Notes: a model not told the origin generated them from the letters alone. Counted from the stretch's first letter, positions 35,988 through 46,522 are shown. The stretch is 50,263 bases of DNA from Sulfitobacter sp. (GCA_017854855.1 JAFMGZ010000025.1:1-50263); one strand, 5' to 3'. Translations and numbers: made by a program.

Positions 35988-37042
35988 TGCAACGACGCGC
36001 GTTATTGCTGGGGGCTGCGGCCCTTGGCCTTTTGAACAGGTCCCCCGCCATGGCCTCTCCATCGCTCCATGTCCCCCCCGAAGAAGACCGCCACGCGCAG
36101 ACCTTCATGATGTGGCCGGTCAACCGCAAGGTCCATCCCGACGGCGTCTTTCTGGACATGCTGCAAGACACGATCGCAGATATCGCCAATGCCATCGCCG
36201 ACTTTGAACCGGTGGTGATGCTGGCCGCCGCCGCCGATCATGCAAAGGCCCGCAAGCGGCTCAGTGACCGGGTCGCGCTGTGGGATATCCCCACCGAAGA
36301 CCTCTGGGCGCGCGATGCAGGCCCGCTTTTTGCCTATCAAGGCCCGGATCTGGTCGTCAGCCATATCCAGTTCAACGGCTGGGGCAATCGGCAGGTGAAC
36401 AAGCGCGACAGTCAGGTCGCCGCCCGTGTCGCCGAACAGCTGGGCCTGCGCATGGTCCCCAGCGGCCTGACCGGCGAAGCAGGTGGCGTGGAACACGACG
36501 GTCACGGCCTCCTGATGGCCCATGAAAGCTCTTGGGTGAACCCAAACCGCAACCCCGGCCAAAGCCGCGCGCAGATTGAGGAACGCCTGCTAACCGCTTA
36601 TGGTGCTGACAAAATGATCTGGTCCAAAGGGGTCTATGATCAGGATATTACCGATTACCACATCGACAGCCTGGCCCGGTTTACCGGCCCCGGCCGGGTG
36701 TTGATCAACCTGCCGGATGAACCGGACATGGACGACCCTTTCCACCTTGCAGCCCTGGACACCTATGATGCGCTGGTGGCTGCCGGCCTGCAGATCGACA
36801 CCATCGCAGAACCAAACAGACGCCGCATCAAGGCGATCGACTTTGTCGCCTCTTATGCCAATTACTACGCCTGCAACGACGCGGTGATCGCCGCACAGTT
36901 TGGCGACCCCGAAACCGACGCCGCGGCCAAGGACGCGCTGATCCGCCATTATCCGGGCCGCGAGATTGTGATGCTGAACGTCGATGCCCTGGGCGAAATT
37001 GGCGGCGGCATCCATTGCGCCACCCAGCAGATGCCTGCATGA
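35987..37042 (+). CDS. Agmatine deiminase/peptidylarginine deiminase family protein with Tat signal
   Basis: A 351-residue guanidino-group-modifying enzyme that probably hydrolyses agmatine to N-carbamoylputrescine. Seen: EDLWARDAGPLF, GGVEHDGHG (EAGGVEHDG), DQDITDYHIDSLARF with catalytic-type His and Asp residues, and the catalytic Cys344 in GGIHCATQQMP near the C-terminus. Unusually, it starts with a twin-arginine signal, MQRRALLLGAAALGLL, and a probable cleavage after AMA near residue 23. This suggests export to the periplasm, whereas most agmatine deiminases are cytoplasmic. Its start overlaps the dnaB stop, and it overlaps the next gene by 4 bp. Confidence 0.82.
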   Translation: MQRRALLLGAAALGLLNRSPAMASPSLHVPPEEDRHAQTFMMWPVNRKVHPDGVFLDMLQDTIADIANAIADFEPVVMLAAAADHAKARKRLSDRVALWDIPTEDLWARDAGPLFAYQGPDLVVSHIQFNGWGNRQVNKRDSQVAARVAEQLGLRMVPSGLTGEAGGVEHDGHGLLMAHESSWVNPNRNPGQSRAQIEERLLTAYGADKMIWSKGVYDQDITDYHIDSLARFTGPGRVLINLPDEPDMDDPFHLAALDTYDALVAAGLQIDTIAEPNRRRIKAIDFVASYANYYACNDAVIAAQFGDPETDAAAKDALIRHYPGREIVMLNVDALGEIGGGIHCATQQMPA

Positions 37043-37485
37043 ACTGGCTGAACCGCAATGCATCGGCGATTGAGGCCCTGGGCACCATCACGACAGCGCT
37101 TGTGGCTCTGGCTGCCTTGATCGCCATTCCGTGGCAGATGCGGGCGTCGGCGGCCCTTCAGGCCGAACAATCGGCCCGCGACATATATCGTGAATTTGTG
37201 GCGCTTTCGGTGAACAAACCCGGTTTTGCCGATCCGGACTATTGCGCCATCAAGACCGATCCACTGCGCCTGACCGCCTACAGCTATTACATGGAATACC
37301 TGCTTTATACTGCCGAACAGGTCACCGCAGTGAGTGACACATGGATACCGGTGATGCAAAGCCATCTGTCCCAGCATCACGGCATTCTATGCGACACCCA
37401 CGAAGGGTATGCCGACACCGCCCCGGTCGCCGCACTGATCGCATCCCAGCGCGCCCAATGCGCCGCTGCCACCAGCTGCGACTAA
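37039..37485 (+). CDS. Small single-pass membrane protein, hypothetical (148 aa)
   Basis: Unrecognised protein with one N-terminal membrane helix (about residues 11-30, AIEALGTITTALVALAALIAI). A mostly polar domain follows, with several Tyr and Cys residues (DPDYCAIKTDP, GILCDTHEGY, AQCAAATSCD). The N-terminus resembles that of DUF-type small membrane proteins with a short cytoplasmic end. The ATG overlaps the stop of the deiminase gene as ATGA, so it is expressed with it. Function unknown. Confidence 0.65.
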   Translation: MNWLNRNASAIEALGTITTALVALAALIAIPWQMRASAALQAEQSARDIYREFVALSVNKPGFADPDYCAIKTDPLRLTAYSYYMEYLLYTAEQVTAVSDTWIPVMQSHLSQHHGILCDTHEGYADTAPVAALIASQRAQCAAATSCD

Positions 37486-37507
37486 GCCGTTTCTTGGCAT
37501 TGGCGGG

Positions 37508-37558
37508 ACCCGTTTTCCGCAAAAAACGGGTTGGCGGGCGGCCCAATGGCCCCCCGCC
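37508..37558. terminator. Two hairpins between convergent genes
   Basis: Hairpin 1: ACCCGTTTT (37508-37516)/AAAACGGGT (37523-37531), 9 bp, loop CCGCAA. Hairpin 2: GGCGGG-C-GGCC (37533-37543)/GGCC-C-CCCGCC (37548-37558). Read on the minus strand, hairpin 2 is followed by AACCCGTTTTTT, so it could end the hydrolase transcript. On the plus strand neither hairpin has a proper T-run. Confidence 0.45.
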
Positions 37559-37577
37559 TGCCCATTCAGGCTTTGGT

Positions 37578-38900
37578 CTATTCGACCGCCTTCACCTCAT
37601 AGCGCAGACCCTTGGCCGTGCCCTTGGCAAAGCCTTTCCAATAGCTGTGGTCTTCCTTGGGCGTGCCGTCCTCGTTCATCGACCACACACCGGCGTTGGA
37701 ACTCTCGACCAGCTCCAGATAGCTGGCCTTGTCCGCATCCCCCTTCAGCCGCTGATCCAGCCAGGCCGTCACGAAATGCTGCGCGATATTGTTCATCCGC
37801 GCGGTGTTCCAGACCGGATCGGTATAATGCTCAGAGATGTCAAAGCCCTTGTCCGCGTTGAAATAAAAGCTCTCTGCCGGGGCTGGCATCGGCGCGCCCG
37901 AATTATGGCCGCCGTTCTCATAGGTCAGCAGCGCATGCGGCAGGTTCGACGCATTCTCCCACAGCGCCCGCACCCCATTTTCATAAAGCGACACGTCGTC
38001 TTGCGAACCGGCGATGAACATCATCGGAATGCCGATGCCTGCCAGGCCTTCGGCATTCCAAAAGCCCGTGTTCATCCCCCAGGGGCCAAATGCCACCGCC
38101 GTCTTGATCCGCGCATCGGGCAGCGCCTTATGCGTCTCACTGCCCGCCTGATGGATGCCAAGCGTCCCGTGCGGCCCGCCCCATGGATAGCCGACAGAGG
38201 CCTCTGTCACGCCGCCACCGGCAGTGATCACGGCACCATAGCCGCCCATGGAATAGCCAATCAACCCGGTGTTCTGCGCATCATAAAGCCCTGCAAAATC
38301 ACCGCCCTCAGCCCCCATCTTGGCCATCTCTTCCAGCACGAACAACTGATCCAGCGACCGGTTCACCAATGTTGAGCCAAAGGCAGCCTGGGTCCGGTAG
38401 GTGCTGTCGGTATGATCAATGGAGGCCACGACATAGCCCTTGGACGCGATGTTCTCTGCCAGATGCGACAGCAAGAAGCGGTTGCCGGGATAGCCGTGAC
38501 TGATCAACACCAGCGGATAGGCCGCATCGGGGCTGGCTGCCTGTGCATCACGCATGGCGCGGCCCTGCAAACTTACCTCGGTCGTGCCATCGCGCAGATA
38601 GGCCCTCAACGTGGTGTCCCCACTGGCCCCCTGCGCTGCCGGATACCACATCTCGACCGTCAGCGGGCGGTCGTACATCGGCATCGTGTCGGGCTTGGGT
38701 GCTGCGGGATCAATGGCCAGAATATTGATCTGATCGGGGTTCACCATCTCCAATTGCCGCACGCCCACGGGCAAATCCCCATAGGCCGCCAATTCCGGCG
38801 CACCGGGCAATTGCGTATCAATTCGGTTTTCAGCCATTGCCATCGTCCCAGCAAGGCCGATGGCCAAAGCCAGCGGCGCGGTTTTCACGTTATGGTTCAT
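37578..38900 (-). CDS. Secreted alpha/beta hydrolase (dienelactone hydrolase/PAF acetylhydrolase-like)
   Basis: A 440-residue hydrolase with a Sec signal peptide (MNHNVKTAPLALAIGLAGTMAMA, cleavage near 23). Catalytic triad candidates are Ser217 in GYSMGG, Asp in GSQDD and His in ENGGHNSG. VLISHGYPGNRF forms the oxyanion hole. It resembles platelet-activating-factor acetylhydrolase-like and dienelactone-hydrolase-like exported enzymes, with an ester or lactone substrate that cannot be identified. It stands alone on the minus strand, convergent with the deiminase pair. Confidence 0.8.
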   Translation of the reverse strand: MNHNVKTAPLALAIGLAGTMAMAENRIDTQLPGAPELAAYGDLPVGVRQLEMVNPDQINILAIDPAAPKPDTMPMYDRPLTVEMWYPAAQGASGDTTLRAYLRDGTTEVSLQGRAMRDAQAASPDAAYPLVLISHGYPGNRFLLSHLAENIASKGYVVASIDHTDSTYRTQAAFGSTLVNRSLDQLFVLEEMAKMGAEGGDFAGLYDAQNTGLIGYSMGGYGAVITAGGGVTEASVGYPWGGPHGTLGIHQAGSETHKALPDARIKTAVAFGPWGMNTGFWNAEGLAGIGIPMMFIAGSQDDVSLYENGVRALWENASNLPHALLTYENGGHNSGAPMPAPAESFYFNADKGFDISEHYTDPVWNTARMNNIAQHFVTAWLDQRLKGDADKASYLELVESSNAGVWSMNEDGTPKEDHSYWKGFAKGTAKGLRYEVKAVE

Positions 38901-39018
38901 TATCTGTCTCCTCCACGAACTGCCACCAGAGTAATCGGCGCATGTGACAGAGCAAGTAAGCGTTTTGTGACGTTACGGGAGTTGGCCTCGGGCCAGGGGC
39001 ACGACCAGGGCCCAGGAA

Positions 39019-39050
39019 CCAAATCCAAAGCCAAAGCCAAGGCCAAAGCC
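39019..39050. repeat. Hexanucleotide tandem repeat (CCAAAG, about five units)
   Basis: CCAAAT, CCAAAG, CCAAAG, CCAAGG, CCAAAG from 39019 to 39048. It lies 14 bp beyond the stop of the fatty-acid-hydroxylase gene (read on the minus strand) and is noncoding. Confidence 0.7.
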
Positions 39051-39064
39051 GGAACGGGTGCCCG

Positions 39065-39811
39065 TTACCCCCGGTCAGACGGCGCGGGCAATTGCCCCGC
39101 CTGTGCGAGGTCTTTCGCGCTCAATCCGTATTTGGCGGCAAAGCGCAGACGTGCGGCAATCAGCCGGGGATCATCCGGAGACAGGCCCAGCGTCCGGATA
39201 AATTCAATCCGTTGCTGCTGTTTCAAACTTGCCCTGTCGATCTGCGTGCCCATGGCGCGGTCAATGATCTCTCCGCCGGGGCTGACATGGAACCATTTGC
39301 TGAAGTCACGGAAATGATGCTCATTGTGCAGCCGCGTCACCCGCCGCGCGAGGGCCGATTTGCGCAAACTCAGATGCGCGGTCATGTGATACCACTCATA
39401 GACCAGGAACATCGCCACCGCACCCGCAGGCACGATGGCAACCGCCACCCAGATCGCCCCCGACACGCCCAGCGCCGCAGCGATCCCCCAGACCAACGCA
39501 AAATTCCCCGCCAGCATCGGCAGCGCGACCCAGATCGGCACAAAGAAAAGGCGCAGGTTTGTGGGGAAATCGTGATGCCCGTAATGCGCCTGATACAGCA
39601 GGTCAAAGGCCCATTGCCGCCGGGGCGGTGCCAGGTGAAAGACATGCCGGTGCAGGCTGTATTCATTCAGCAACTGTGCCGCAATACCGGCAGGCAGACA
39701 AAGCCACGCCCACCACGGCCCCGCCACCAAAAGCGCCACAAAGGCCATGGCACATACCAGCGCCATGATCACAATGGACCAATGTCCGGCCATGATCTTC
39801 AGTCGTGTCAT
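39065..39811 (-). CDS. Fatty acid hydroxylase/sterol desaturase superfamily membrane protein
   Basis: A 248-residue di-iron membrane oxygenase. Conserved His clusters: HRHVFH (54-59), HYGHHDF (76-82), EWYHMTAH and LHNEHHFRDFS. Four hydrophobic helices surround them. The family hydroxylates or desaturates lipids, and in roseobacters members also act on carotenoids or ornithine lipids. The substrate cannot be told here. The polar C-terminus (about 190-248) is an extension beyond the catalytic core. It is divergent from alr with 138 bp between the genes. Confidence 0.85.
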   Translation of the reverse strand: MTRLKIMAGHWSIVIMALVCAMAFVALLVAGPWWAWLCLPAGIAAQLLNEYSLHRHVFHLAPPRRQWAFDLLYQAHYGHHDFPTNLRLFFVPIWVALPMLAGNFALVWGIAAALGVSGAIWVAVAIVPAGAVAMFLVYEWYHMTAHLSLRKSALARRVTRLHNEHHFRDFSKWFHVSPGGEIIDRAMGTQIDRASLKQQQRIEFIRTLGLSPDDPRLIAARLRFAAKYGLSAKDLAQAGQLPAPSDRG

Positions 39812-39949
39812 GCCCCCGGTCCTTCCGCCCTATTTGTCTTACACGCTTGTTCCGCAACGCCAAGTTGGGTAGACCCGCCCACAATGGCTTGAAAGCCGCT
39901 TTGTGTAAACAACGCCCCGCGTTCCTGATCCCGTGCCGGACCCGACCTG

Positions 39950-40984
39950 ATGAGCTCTGCGACACTAACCATCGACCTTAGCGCCATTGTTGCCAATTGG
40001 CAGGCTCTGGACAAACTCACAACCTGCGAAACCGCAGCCACAATCAAGGCTGATGCCTACGGTCTGGGTGTGGCCAAAGTCGGCCCCGCGCTGGCGGATG
40101 CCGGTGCGCGGATCTTCTTTGTGGCCTTGGCCAGCGAAGGCGTGGCATTGCGCGGGGCCTTGGGGCCGGGTCCGGGCATCTATGTGTTTTCGGGCCATAT
40201 GGCTGGCGACGCCGAGATGATCCGCAGCGCCGATCTGACCCCGATGATCAATTCCGTCGACCAGCTTTTGTGCCATGTGGAAGCGCTGCCGGGTCATCCC
40301 TTTGGCCTGCAACTGGACAGTGGCATGAACCGGCTGGGGATGGAGCCTGCCGAATGGGCCGCCCTGCGTGACATCGCGCTGGCCCAGCGGCCCAAGTTGA
40401 TCATGTCCCATCTGGCCTGCGCGGATGAACCCAATCACCTGATGAACCAGCACCAGCTCAAGACCTTTGTGGAAATGACCCAAGGGGTGGATGTGAAACG
40501 GTCACTGGCCGCCACCGGCGGCATCCTGCTGGGCAAGGACTATCATTTTGACCTCACGCGTCCGGGGGTCGGGCTTTATGGCGGGCTTCCGTTCATTGAT
40601 GCTGTGCCCGTGGTGACCCTGGACGTGCCCGTCATCCAGATCCGCGACGTGCTGCCCGGCGAAAGCGTGGGCTATGCAAACAGCTTTGTCGCCAAGAACC
40701 CGATGCGCGTGGCAACTGTGGCCGCAGGCTATGCCGACGGGTTGATCCGCGCCATGGGGGCAAAGGCCACCTTTACCCATGAGGGGCGCAAGGCACCTGT
40801 GATCGGGCGCGTCTCGATGGATTTGATCACATTGGACGTCAGCAACTTGCCGCAGGAACCCGAGCGGATGCAGCTCTTGGGGTTGCATCAATCGGTGGAT
40901 ACGGTGGCAGGTTTTGCCGGGACCATCGGCTATGAGATCCTGACCTCTCTGGGTGCGCGCTATGATCGGGTCTATCTGACGTGA
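39950..40984 (+). CDS. alr: Alanine racemase
   Basis: PLP-dependent enzyme making D-alanine for peptidoglycan. The 344-residue protein shows the PLP lysine K33 in [10 protein letters not shown], the N-terminal barrel with DSGMNRLG, and the C-terminal beta domain with the catalytic Tyr in VGYANSF and [13 protein letters not shown]. No defect seen. Its stop overlaps the GTG start of the following membrane-protein gene (GTGA), so the two are translationally coupled. Confidence 0.96.
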   Translation: MSSATLTIDLSAIVANWQALDKLTTCETAATIKADAYGLGVAKVGPALADAGARIFFVALASEGVALRGALGPGPGIYVFSGHMAGDAEMIRSADLTPMINSVDQLLCHVEALPGHPFGLQLDSGMNRLGMEPAEWAALRDIALAQRPKLIMSHLACADEPNHLMNQHQLKTFVEMTQGVDVKRSLAATGGILLGKDYHFDLTRPGVGLYGGLPFIDAVPVVTLDVPVIQIRDVLPGESVGYANSFVAKNPMRVATVAAGYADGLIRAMGAKATFTHEGRKAPVIGRVSMDLITLDVSNLPQEPERMQLLGLHQSVDTVAGFAGTIGYEILTSLGARYDRVYLT

Positions 40985-41454
40985 GCAACGCGGGCTGGTG
41001 GCTGAAACTGCTCAACCTGTCACTGCTGATCCTGTATCCTGTCGCATGGGCCGCCCCGTTGATGCGCGCAGGCCTGCTGCCGCTGTTTTCGCTTAATGAA
41101 ATCTCCGTGCTGACCGGGCTTCAATCGCTCTGGGCCACGGATATTTTTCTGGCCCTCATGGTCACGCTGTTTGCGCTTTTTGCCCCTTACGTCAAAACCA
41201 TAGGGCTGGCGCTGGTGCATTTCGGCCTGCTTAAACCCACGATGCTGCCGGTGCTGCACGCATTGGGCAAACTGGCCATGGCGGATGTCTTTTTGATCGC
41301 GCTCTACATCACGCTGAGCAAGGGCATCGGCGTCGGCCGCATCGAAGTCGCATGGGGGCTGTATCTGTTTACCGGCTGCATCCTTGCCTCGCTTTTGATC
41401 AGCTGGCGGACCGACCATAAGTCATCGCACCCTGACATCCCCCCGACCCCCTGA
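40981..41454 (+). CDS. Paraquat-inducible protein A family membrane protein (single domain)
   Basis: A 157-residue protein with four predicted helices (around 10-28, 50-72, 88-112 and 120-140). It matches one PqiA domain; E. coli PqiA carries two and works with PqiB in lipid transport across the envelope. Family features seen: [26 protein letters not shown] and the helix pair ending [15 protein letters not shown]. The zinc-ribbon Cys residues of the full-length protein are absent. The GTG start overlaps the alr stop. The role is uncertain because no pqiB-like gene is present. Confidence 0.7.
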   Translation: MSNAGWWLKLLNLSLLILYPVAWAAPLMRAGLLPLFSLNEISVLTGLQSLWATDIFLALMVTLFALFAPYVKTIGLALVHFGLLKPTMLPVLHALGKLAMADVFLIALYITLSKGIGVGRIEVAWGLYLFTGCILASLLISWRTDHKSSHPDIPPTP

Positions 41455-41532
41455 CCAACTGTTTGCGCACGACACCGCATCGCGGTCACCTTTCCCTTTG
41501 ACCCGGCCCCCCGTCTGCGCCAAAACACCCCC

Positions 41533-42900
<1,368 letters not shown>

Positions 42901-42928
42901 CGCGCCCGGGGTAAGAAGGCAGAAGCGA

Positions 42929-43483
42929 ATGGAAGGCTTTACGATCATCGACGGCGTGGTGGCCCTTGTCATTGTCCTGTCGGCACTGCTGGCTTATGGC
43001 CGCGGTCTGGTGCGCGAAGGCATGGCCATTCTGGGCTGGGTTGCCGCCGCCGTATTGGCCTTTCTCTTTGCCCCGCAGGTCGAACCGCTGGTGCGTGAGA
43101 TCCCGGTCATCGGTGATTTTCTGGCCGATAGCTGTGAATTGTCGATCATCGGGGCCTTTGCGATCGTCTTTGCCGTTGCGCTGATTGTCGTGTCGCTCTT
43201 TACCCCGCTGTTTTCGTCGCTGGTGCAACGCTCTGCGCTGGGTGGCGTCGATCAGGGGCTTGGCTTTGTCTTCGGCGTGGCGCGCGGCATCCTGTTGGTC
43301 GCCATCGCCTTTTTCGTCTACCAGACGGTGATGACCGGCCAGCAATATACCATCGTCGAGGAAAGCCGCTCTGCGGTGGTTTTCTCGCGGTTTACTGGCC
43401 AGATTGAACAGCAAAACCCCGAAGCGGCGCTGGGCTGGATCACATCGCGCTACGAGGCTCTGGTGGGCAACTGCGGCCAATAG
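42929..43483 (+). CDS. cvpA: CvpA family membrane protein
   Basis: A 184-residue inner-membrane protein with four helices, of the colicin V production family. It is typically found next to purF, as here (purF starts 1.3 kb downstream, after the kinase gene). The N-terminal IIDGVVALVIVLSALLAYGRGLVREG is characteristic. Its biochemical role is not settled; proposals include envelope homeostasis. The ATG at 42929 has an AGAAG-type ribosome site. Upstream codons overlap radA. Confidence 0.88.
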   Translation: MEGFTIIDGVVALVIVLSALLAYGRGLVREGMAILGWVAAAVLAFLFAPQVEPLVREIPVIGDFLADSCELSIIGAFAIVFAVALIVVSLFTPLFSSLVQRSALGGVDQGLGFVFGVARGILLVAIAFFVYQTVMTGQQYTIVEESRSAVVFSRFTGQIEQQNPEAALGWITSRYEALVGNCGQ

Positions 43484-43501
43484 GCCAAAGATCGGACGAT
43501 C

Positions 43502-43516
43502 TTAACCCCATCTTAA
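43502..43516. promoter_or_regulatory. Perfect CtrA-type binding site
   Basis: TTAA-CCCCATC-TTAA, an exact TTAA-N7-TTAA match, in the short gap between cvpA and the kinase gene. CtrA is the master cell-cycle/motility/GTA response regulator of alphaproteobacteria. By base composition (about 20% each for A and T) roughly 0.1 exact matches are expected per 50 kb. Confidence 0.65.
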
Positions 43517-43530
43517 GGACATGCTTTCTA

Positions 43531-43557
43531 CAAAAGCCCTGCGAAAGGGGGCTTTTG
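43531..43557 (+). promoter_or_regulatory. Hairpin overlapping the ribosome site and start codon of the kinase gene
   Basis: Perfect 9-bp stem CAAAAGCCC (43531-43539)/GGGCTTTTG (43549-43557), 9-nt loop. The 3' arm ends on the G of the GTG start at 43557 and overlaps the AAAGGGGG ribosome site (43544-43551). It could instead be a weak terminator after cvpA. Confidence 0.45.
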
Positions 43558-44669
43558 TGACAGTATCACCGCGCCACGACATCTTTGACTACATTGCTGC
43601 ACCGATCTTTGTGCTTGAGGTGAACAAGGGGGGGCAGCCGGTCTATGCCGCCATAAACACCCATGCCCTTGAAATCTCCGGGCGTCCCGCTTCGGATTAC
43701 ATCGGGAAAACCGCGCTTGATGTCTATCCCGATTCCTATGGCCGGACAGCCTATGCGCACCATTGCTTTGTGATCAAGAACGGCCAGCGCGCGATCTATG
43801 AACTGGACCTGCCGATGGCGGGGAAAATCTGCAGCCTGCGCACGCAGCTGAACCCCCAACTGGGGCCCAACGGACAGGTCGAACGGGTCTATGCCCTGTC
43901 TGTCGACGTCACGGCGGAAAAGAACGCCAGGGAATCCAAGGTCGAATTCGACACCCTGTCATCCGAAATGGAACAATTCGTGGCGCTTGCCGCCCATGAC
44001 CTGCGCGCCCCCATGCGCAATGTCGCGATCCTGACCGACCTGCTGCGCGAGGGCTTTCAGGACCACGGTGACGGCAAGCTGGAATTGCTGGATCTGATCG
44101 ACAAGATCGCAGTCAAATCAATGGATCTGATCAGCGATGTGCTGTGCCATGTCGAAATCAAATCCACACAGGCCGATGAAACCGTCTTCAGCTTTCCCGC
44201 CCTGTGCCATCAGATCTGCGATACGCTGGACCCAAAGGGGCTGCATGTCTATGACAGCTCCCTCTCGACGATACGGGCCGACCGCACGGTCATGATGATC
44301 GCCCTGCGCAACCTGATCGAAAATGCCATAAAACACGGGGGCCGCAAGCCGCTTGCGATCGACATCCAGGTCGCAACAGGCATGCCCGGCATGATCGAAG
44401 TCACCCTGACCGACGATGGCAAGGGGTTCTCGGATGCCGCCCTCAAGATCATGAATGGCGGACAGTTCAGGGCGGACAGCGGTTATGGATTATTTGGCGT
44501 CAAACGGCTGATCTCGGCGCGGGGCGGCACGCTGATTGCGCGCAACACCCCCGACCAGACCGGCGCTGTTGTGCGCTTTTCGCTGCCCGGTACCCTGCTG
44601 GGCGTGGCGTCGCCCCCCGACCTGCTGACCATGCAGTCAGACGACCTGCAATCCCCTTCCGCCGCGTAG
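43557..44669 (+). CDS. PAS domain sensor histidine kinase
   Basis: A soluble two-component kinase of 370 residues. It has an N-terminal PAS domain (IFDYIAAPIFVLEVN to the VDVTAE segment), a HisKA dimerisation helix with phospho-acceptor His147 in AAHDLRAPMRN, and an HATPase with the N-box LRNLIENAIKHG, TDDGKGF and GYGLFGVKR. There are no membrane segments. I prefer the GTG at 43557, which has AAAGGGGG at the right distance. The ATG at 43521 has AAGGA only 1 base away and would place the hairpin inside the coding sequence. No response-regulator gene is adjacent. The perfect CtrA-type box upstream suggests it belongs to the CtrA regulon. Confidence 0.85.
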   Translation: MTVSPRHDIFDYIAAPIFVLEVNKGGQPVYAAINTHALEISGRPASDYIGKTALDVYPDSYGRTAYAHHCFVIKNGQRAIYELDLPMAGKICSLRTQLNPQLGPNGQVERVYALSVDVTAEKNARESKVEFDTLSSEMEQFVALAAHDLRAPMRNVAILTDLLREGFQDHGDGKLELLDLIDKIAVKSMDLISDVLCHVEIKSTQADETVFSFPALCHQICDTLDPKGLHVYDSSLSTIRADRTVMMIALRNLIENAIKHGGRKPLAIDIQVATGMPGMIEVTLTDDGKGFSDAALKIMNGGQFRADSGYGLFGVKRLISARGGTLIARNTPDQTGAVVRFSLPGTLLGVASPPDLLTMQSDDLQSPSAA

Positions 44670-44804
44670 CGCCGGAACCACAATAACCGCGTGAATTGCG
44701 CCCCCGCCAAACAAAGCACAAGGATAACGACAGCAGCGGGGTGACACTGGCCTCCATTCCCCCTAAATACATGTCCATCCCTTCCCGGATTCGGAGCTGT
44801 CCCG

Positions 44805-46301
44805 TTGTCCAAAATCATGCCTCCCGCCCATCCTTTCGATACCTCATACCTGCGCGACGACGGGAATGAGGATAAGCTCAAAGAAGAATGCGGCGTCTTT
44901 GGCGTTATCGGCGTCGCCGATGCATCCAACTTTGTCGCCCTCGGCCTGCATGCCCTGCAACACAGGGGCCAGGAAGCCGGCGGCATCGTCAGTTATGACC
45001 CCCAGGCCAGCTTCCAATCCGCCCGCCGCTTTGGCTATGTCCGCGACAACTTCACCTCCGAAGGCGTGATGAAACATCTGCCCGGTGAACTGGCAATCGG
45101 CCATGTGCGCTATTCCACCTCCGGCTCCAAGGGGCAGACGGCCATCCGCGACGTACAGCCCTTCTTTGGCGAATTCGCCATGGGCGGTGCGGCGATTGCC
45201 CATAATGGCAATATCACCAACGCGGTCGCCCTGCGGCGTGAATTGATTGAACGCGGCAGCATTTTCCAGTCCTCATCGGACAGCGAATGTATCATCCACC
45301 TGATGGCCCGCTCCATGCAGCGCACCATTCCAGAGCGCATGGAAGACGCCCTGCGCCGGGTGGAGGGTGCGTTTTCCGTCGTCGCCATGACGCGCACCAA
45401 ACTGATCGGCGTGCGTGATCCGCTGGGTGTACGCCCGCTGGTTCTGGGCAGGGTCGGTGACGGCTGGGCACTCAGCTCCGAGACATGCGCGCTCGACATC
45501 ATCGGCGCGGATTTCGTCCGCGAGATTGAACCGGGCGAAATGGTTGTCATCACCGCCAAAGGCGTCGAATCGCATTTCCCCTTCCGCCGTCAGGCCTCCC
45601 GTTTCTGCATCTTTGAACATGTCTATTTCTCGCGCCCCGACAGCATCCTCGGCGGTCGCTCCGTTTATGAAACCCGCGAGGCGATCGGCCGCGAACTGGC
45701 CAAGGAAAGCCCGGTTGAGGCCGATCTGGTCTGCCCCGTTCCCGATTCCGGCACGCCCGCCGCGATTGGCTTCAGTCTCGAATCCGGCATTCCCTATGCC
45801 ATGGGCATCATCCGCAACCAATATATGGGCCGCACCTTCATTGAGCCCACAGAGCAGATCCGCAACATGGGTGTGCGTCTCAAACTGAACGTGAACCGGG
45901 CGCTGATCAAAGGCAAACGTGTGATCCTTGTGGACGATTCGGTGGTGCGCGGCACCACCAGCCGCAAGATCAAGGAAATGATCCTGGATGCCGGGGCCAA
46001 AGAAGTCCACTTTCGCATCGCATCACCGCCCACGGCCTGGCCCTGTTTCTACGGTGTCGACACGCCCCAGCGCGAAAAACTGCTGGCAGCCACCATGTCA
46101 GAGGATGAAATGCGCGACCATCTGGCGGTCGACAGCCTCAAATTCATCTCGCTGGACGGCTTGTACCGCGCCGTCGGTGAGGCCGAGGGGCGGAATGCAA
46201 AATGCCCACAATATTGCGATGCCTGTTTCTCGGGCGAATATCCCGTCACCCCCTCTGATCAGGTCGATCAAGGGTTCGAGATGAAAACCGCCGCCGAATA
46301 A
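44805..46301 (+). CDS. purF: Amidophosphoribosyltransferase
   Basis: First committed step of purine synthesis: glutamine plus PRPP gives phosphoribosylamine. The 498-residue protein carries the catalytic N-terminal Cys in EECGVFGVIGV (Cys29 before propeptide removal), typical of forms with a processed propeptide. The PRPP loop is VILVDDSVVRGTT. Cys residues in QYCDACFSGEYP resemble the Fe-S-containing Bacillus-type enzymes. The TTG at 44805 has GGAG 9 bases upstream. The ATG four codons later (44817) is an alternative. cvpA lies upstream, separated only by the kinase gene. Confidence 0.96.
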   Translation: MSKIMPPAHPFDTSYLRDDGNEDKLKEECGVFGVIGVADASNFVALGLHALQHRGQEAGGIVSYDPQASFQSARRFGYVRDNFTSEGVMKHLPGELAIGHVRYSTSGSKGQTAIRDVQPFFGEFAMGGAAIAHNGNITNAVALRRELIERGSIFQSSSDSECIIHLMARSMQRTIPERMEDALRRVEGAFSVVAMTRTKLIGVRDPLGVRPLVLGRVGDGWALSSETCALDIIGADFVREIEPGEMVVITAKGVESHFPFRRQASRFCIFEHVYFSRPDSILGGRSVYETREAIGRELAKESPVEADLVCPVPDSGTPAAIGFSLESGIPYAMGIIRNQYMGRTFIEPTEQIRNMGVRLKLNVNRALIKGKRVILVDDSVVRGTTSRKIKEMILDAGAKEVHFRIASPPTAWPCFYGVDTPQREKLLAATMSEDEMRDHLAVDSLKFISLDGLYRAVGEAEGRNAKCPQYCDACFSGEYPVTPSDQVDQGFEMKTAAE

Positions 46302-46522
46302 ACCGCCCCTACCTGTGCGGCCATCCCCCGATACAAGACCTGGTGCCATTGCCCCCAAAGGCAGTGGCGCTTGGCGTTTTGGCCCTCGCGCCCTCCACCG
46401 GCGGGCTTCTGCCGCCCTGTCGGCCAATCCCTGCCGAGCCCAAAGGACCACCCTTCCCGCCGCCGCCGCCGCTTGTTAGCCCCTCACAAAATCGGACCAA
46501 CCGAGTCTCAAGAGGCCAGCAC

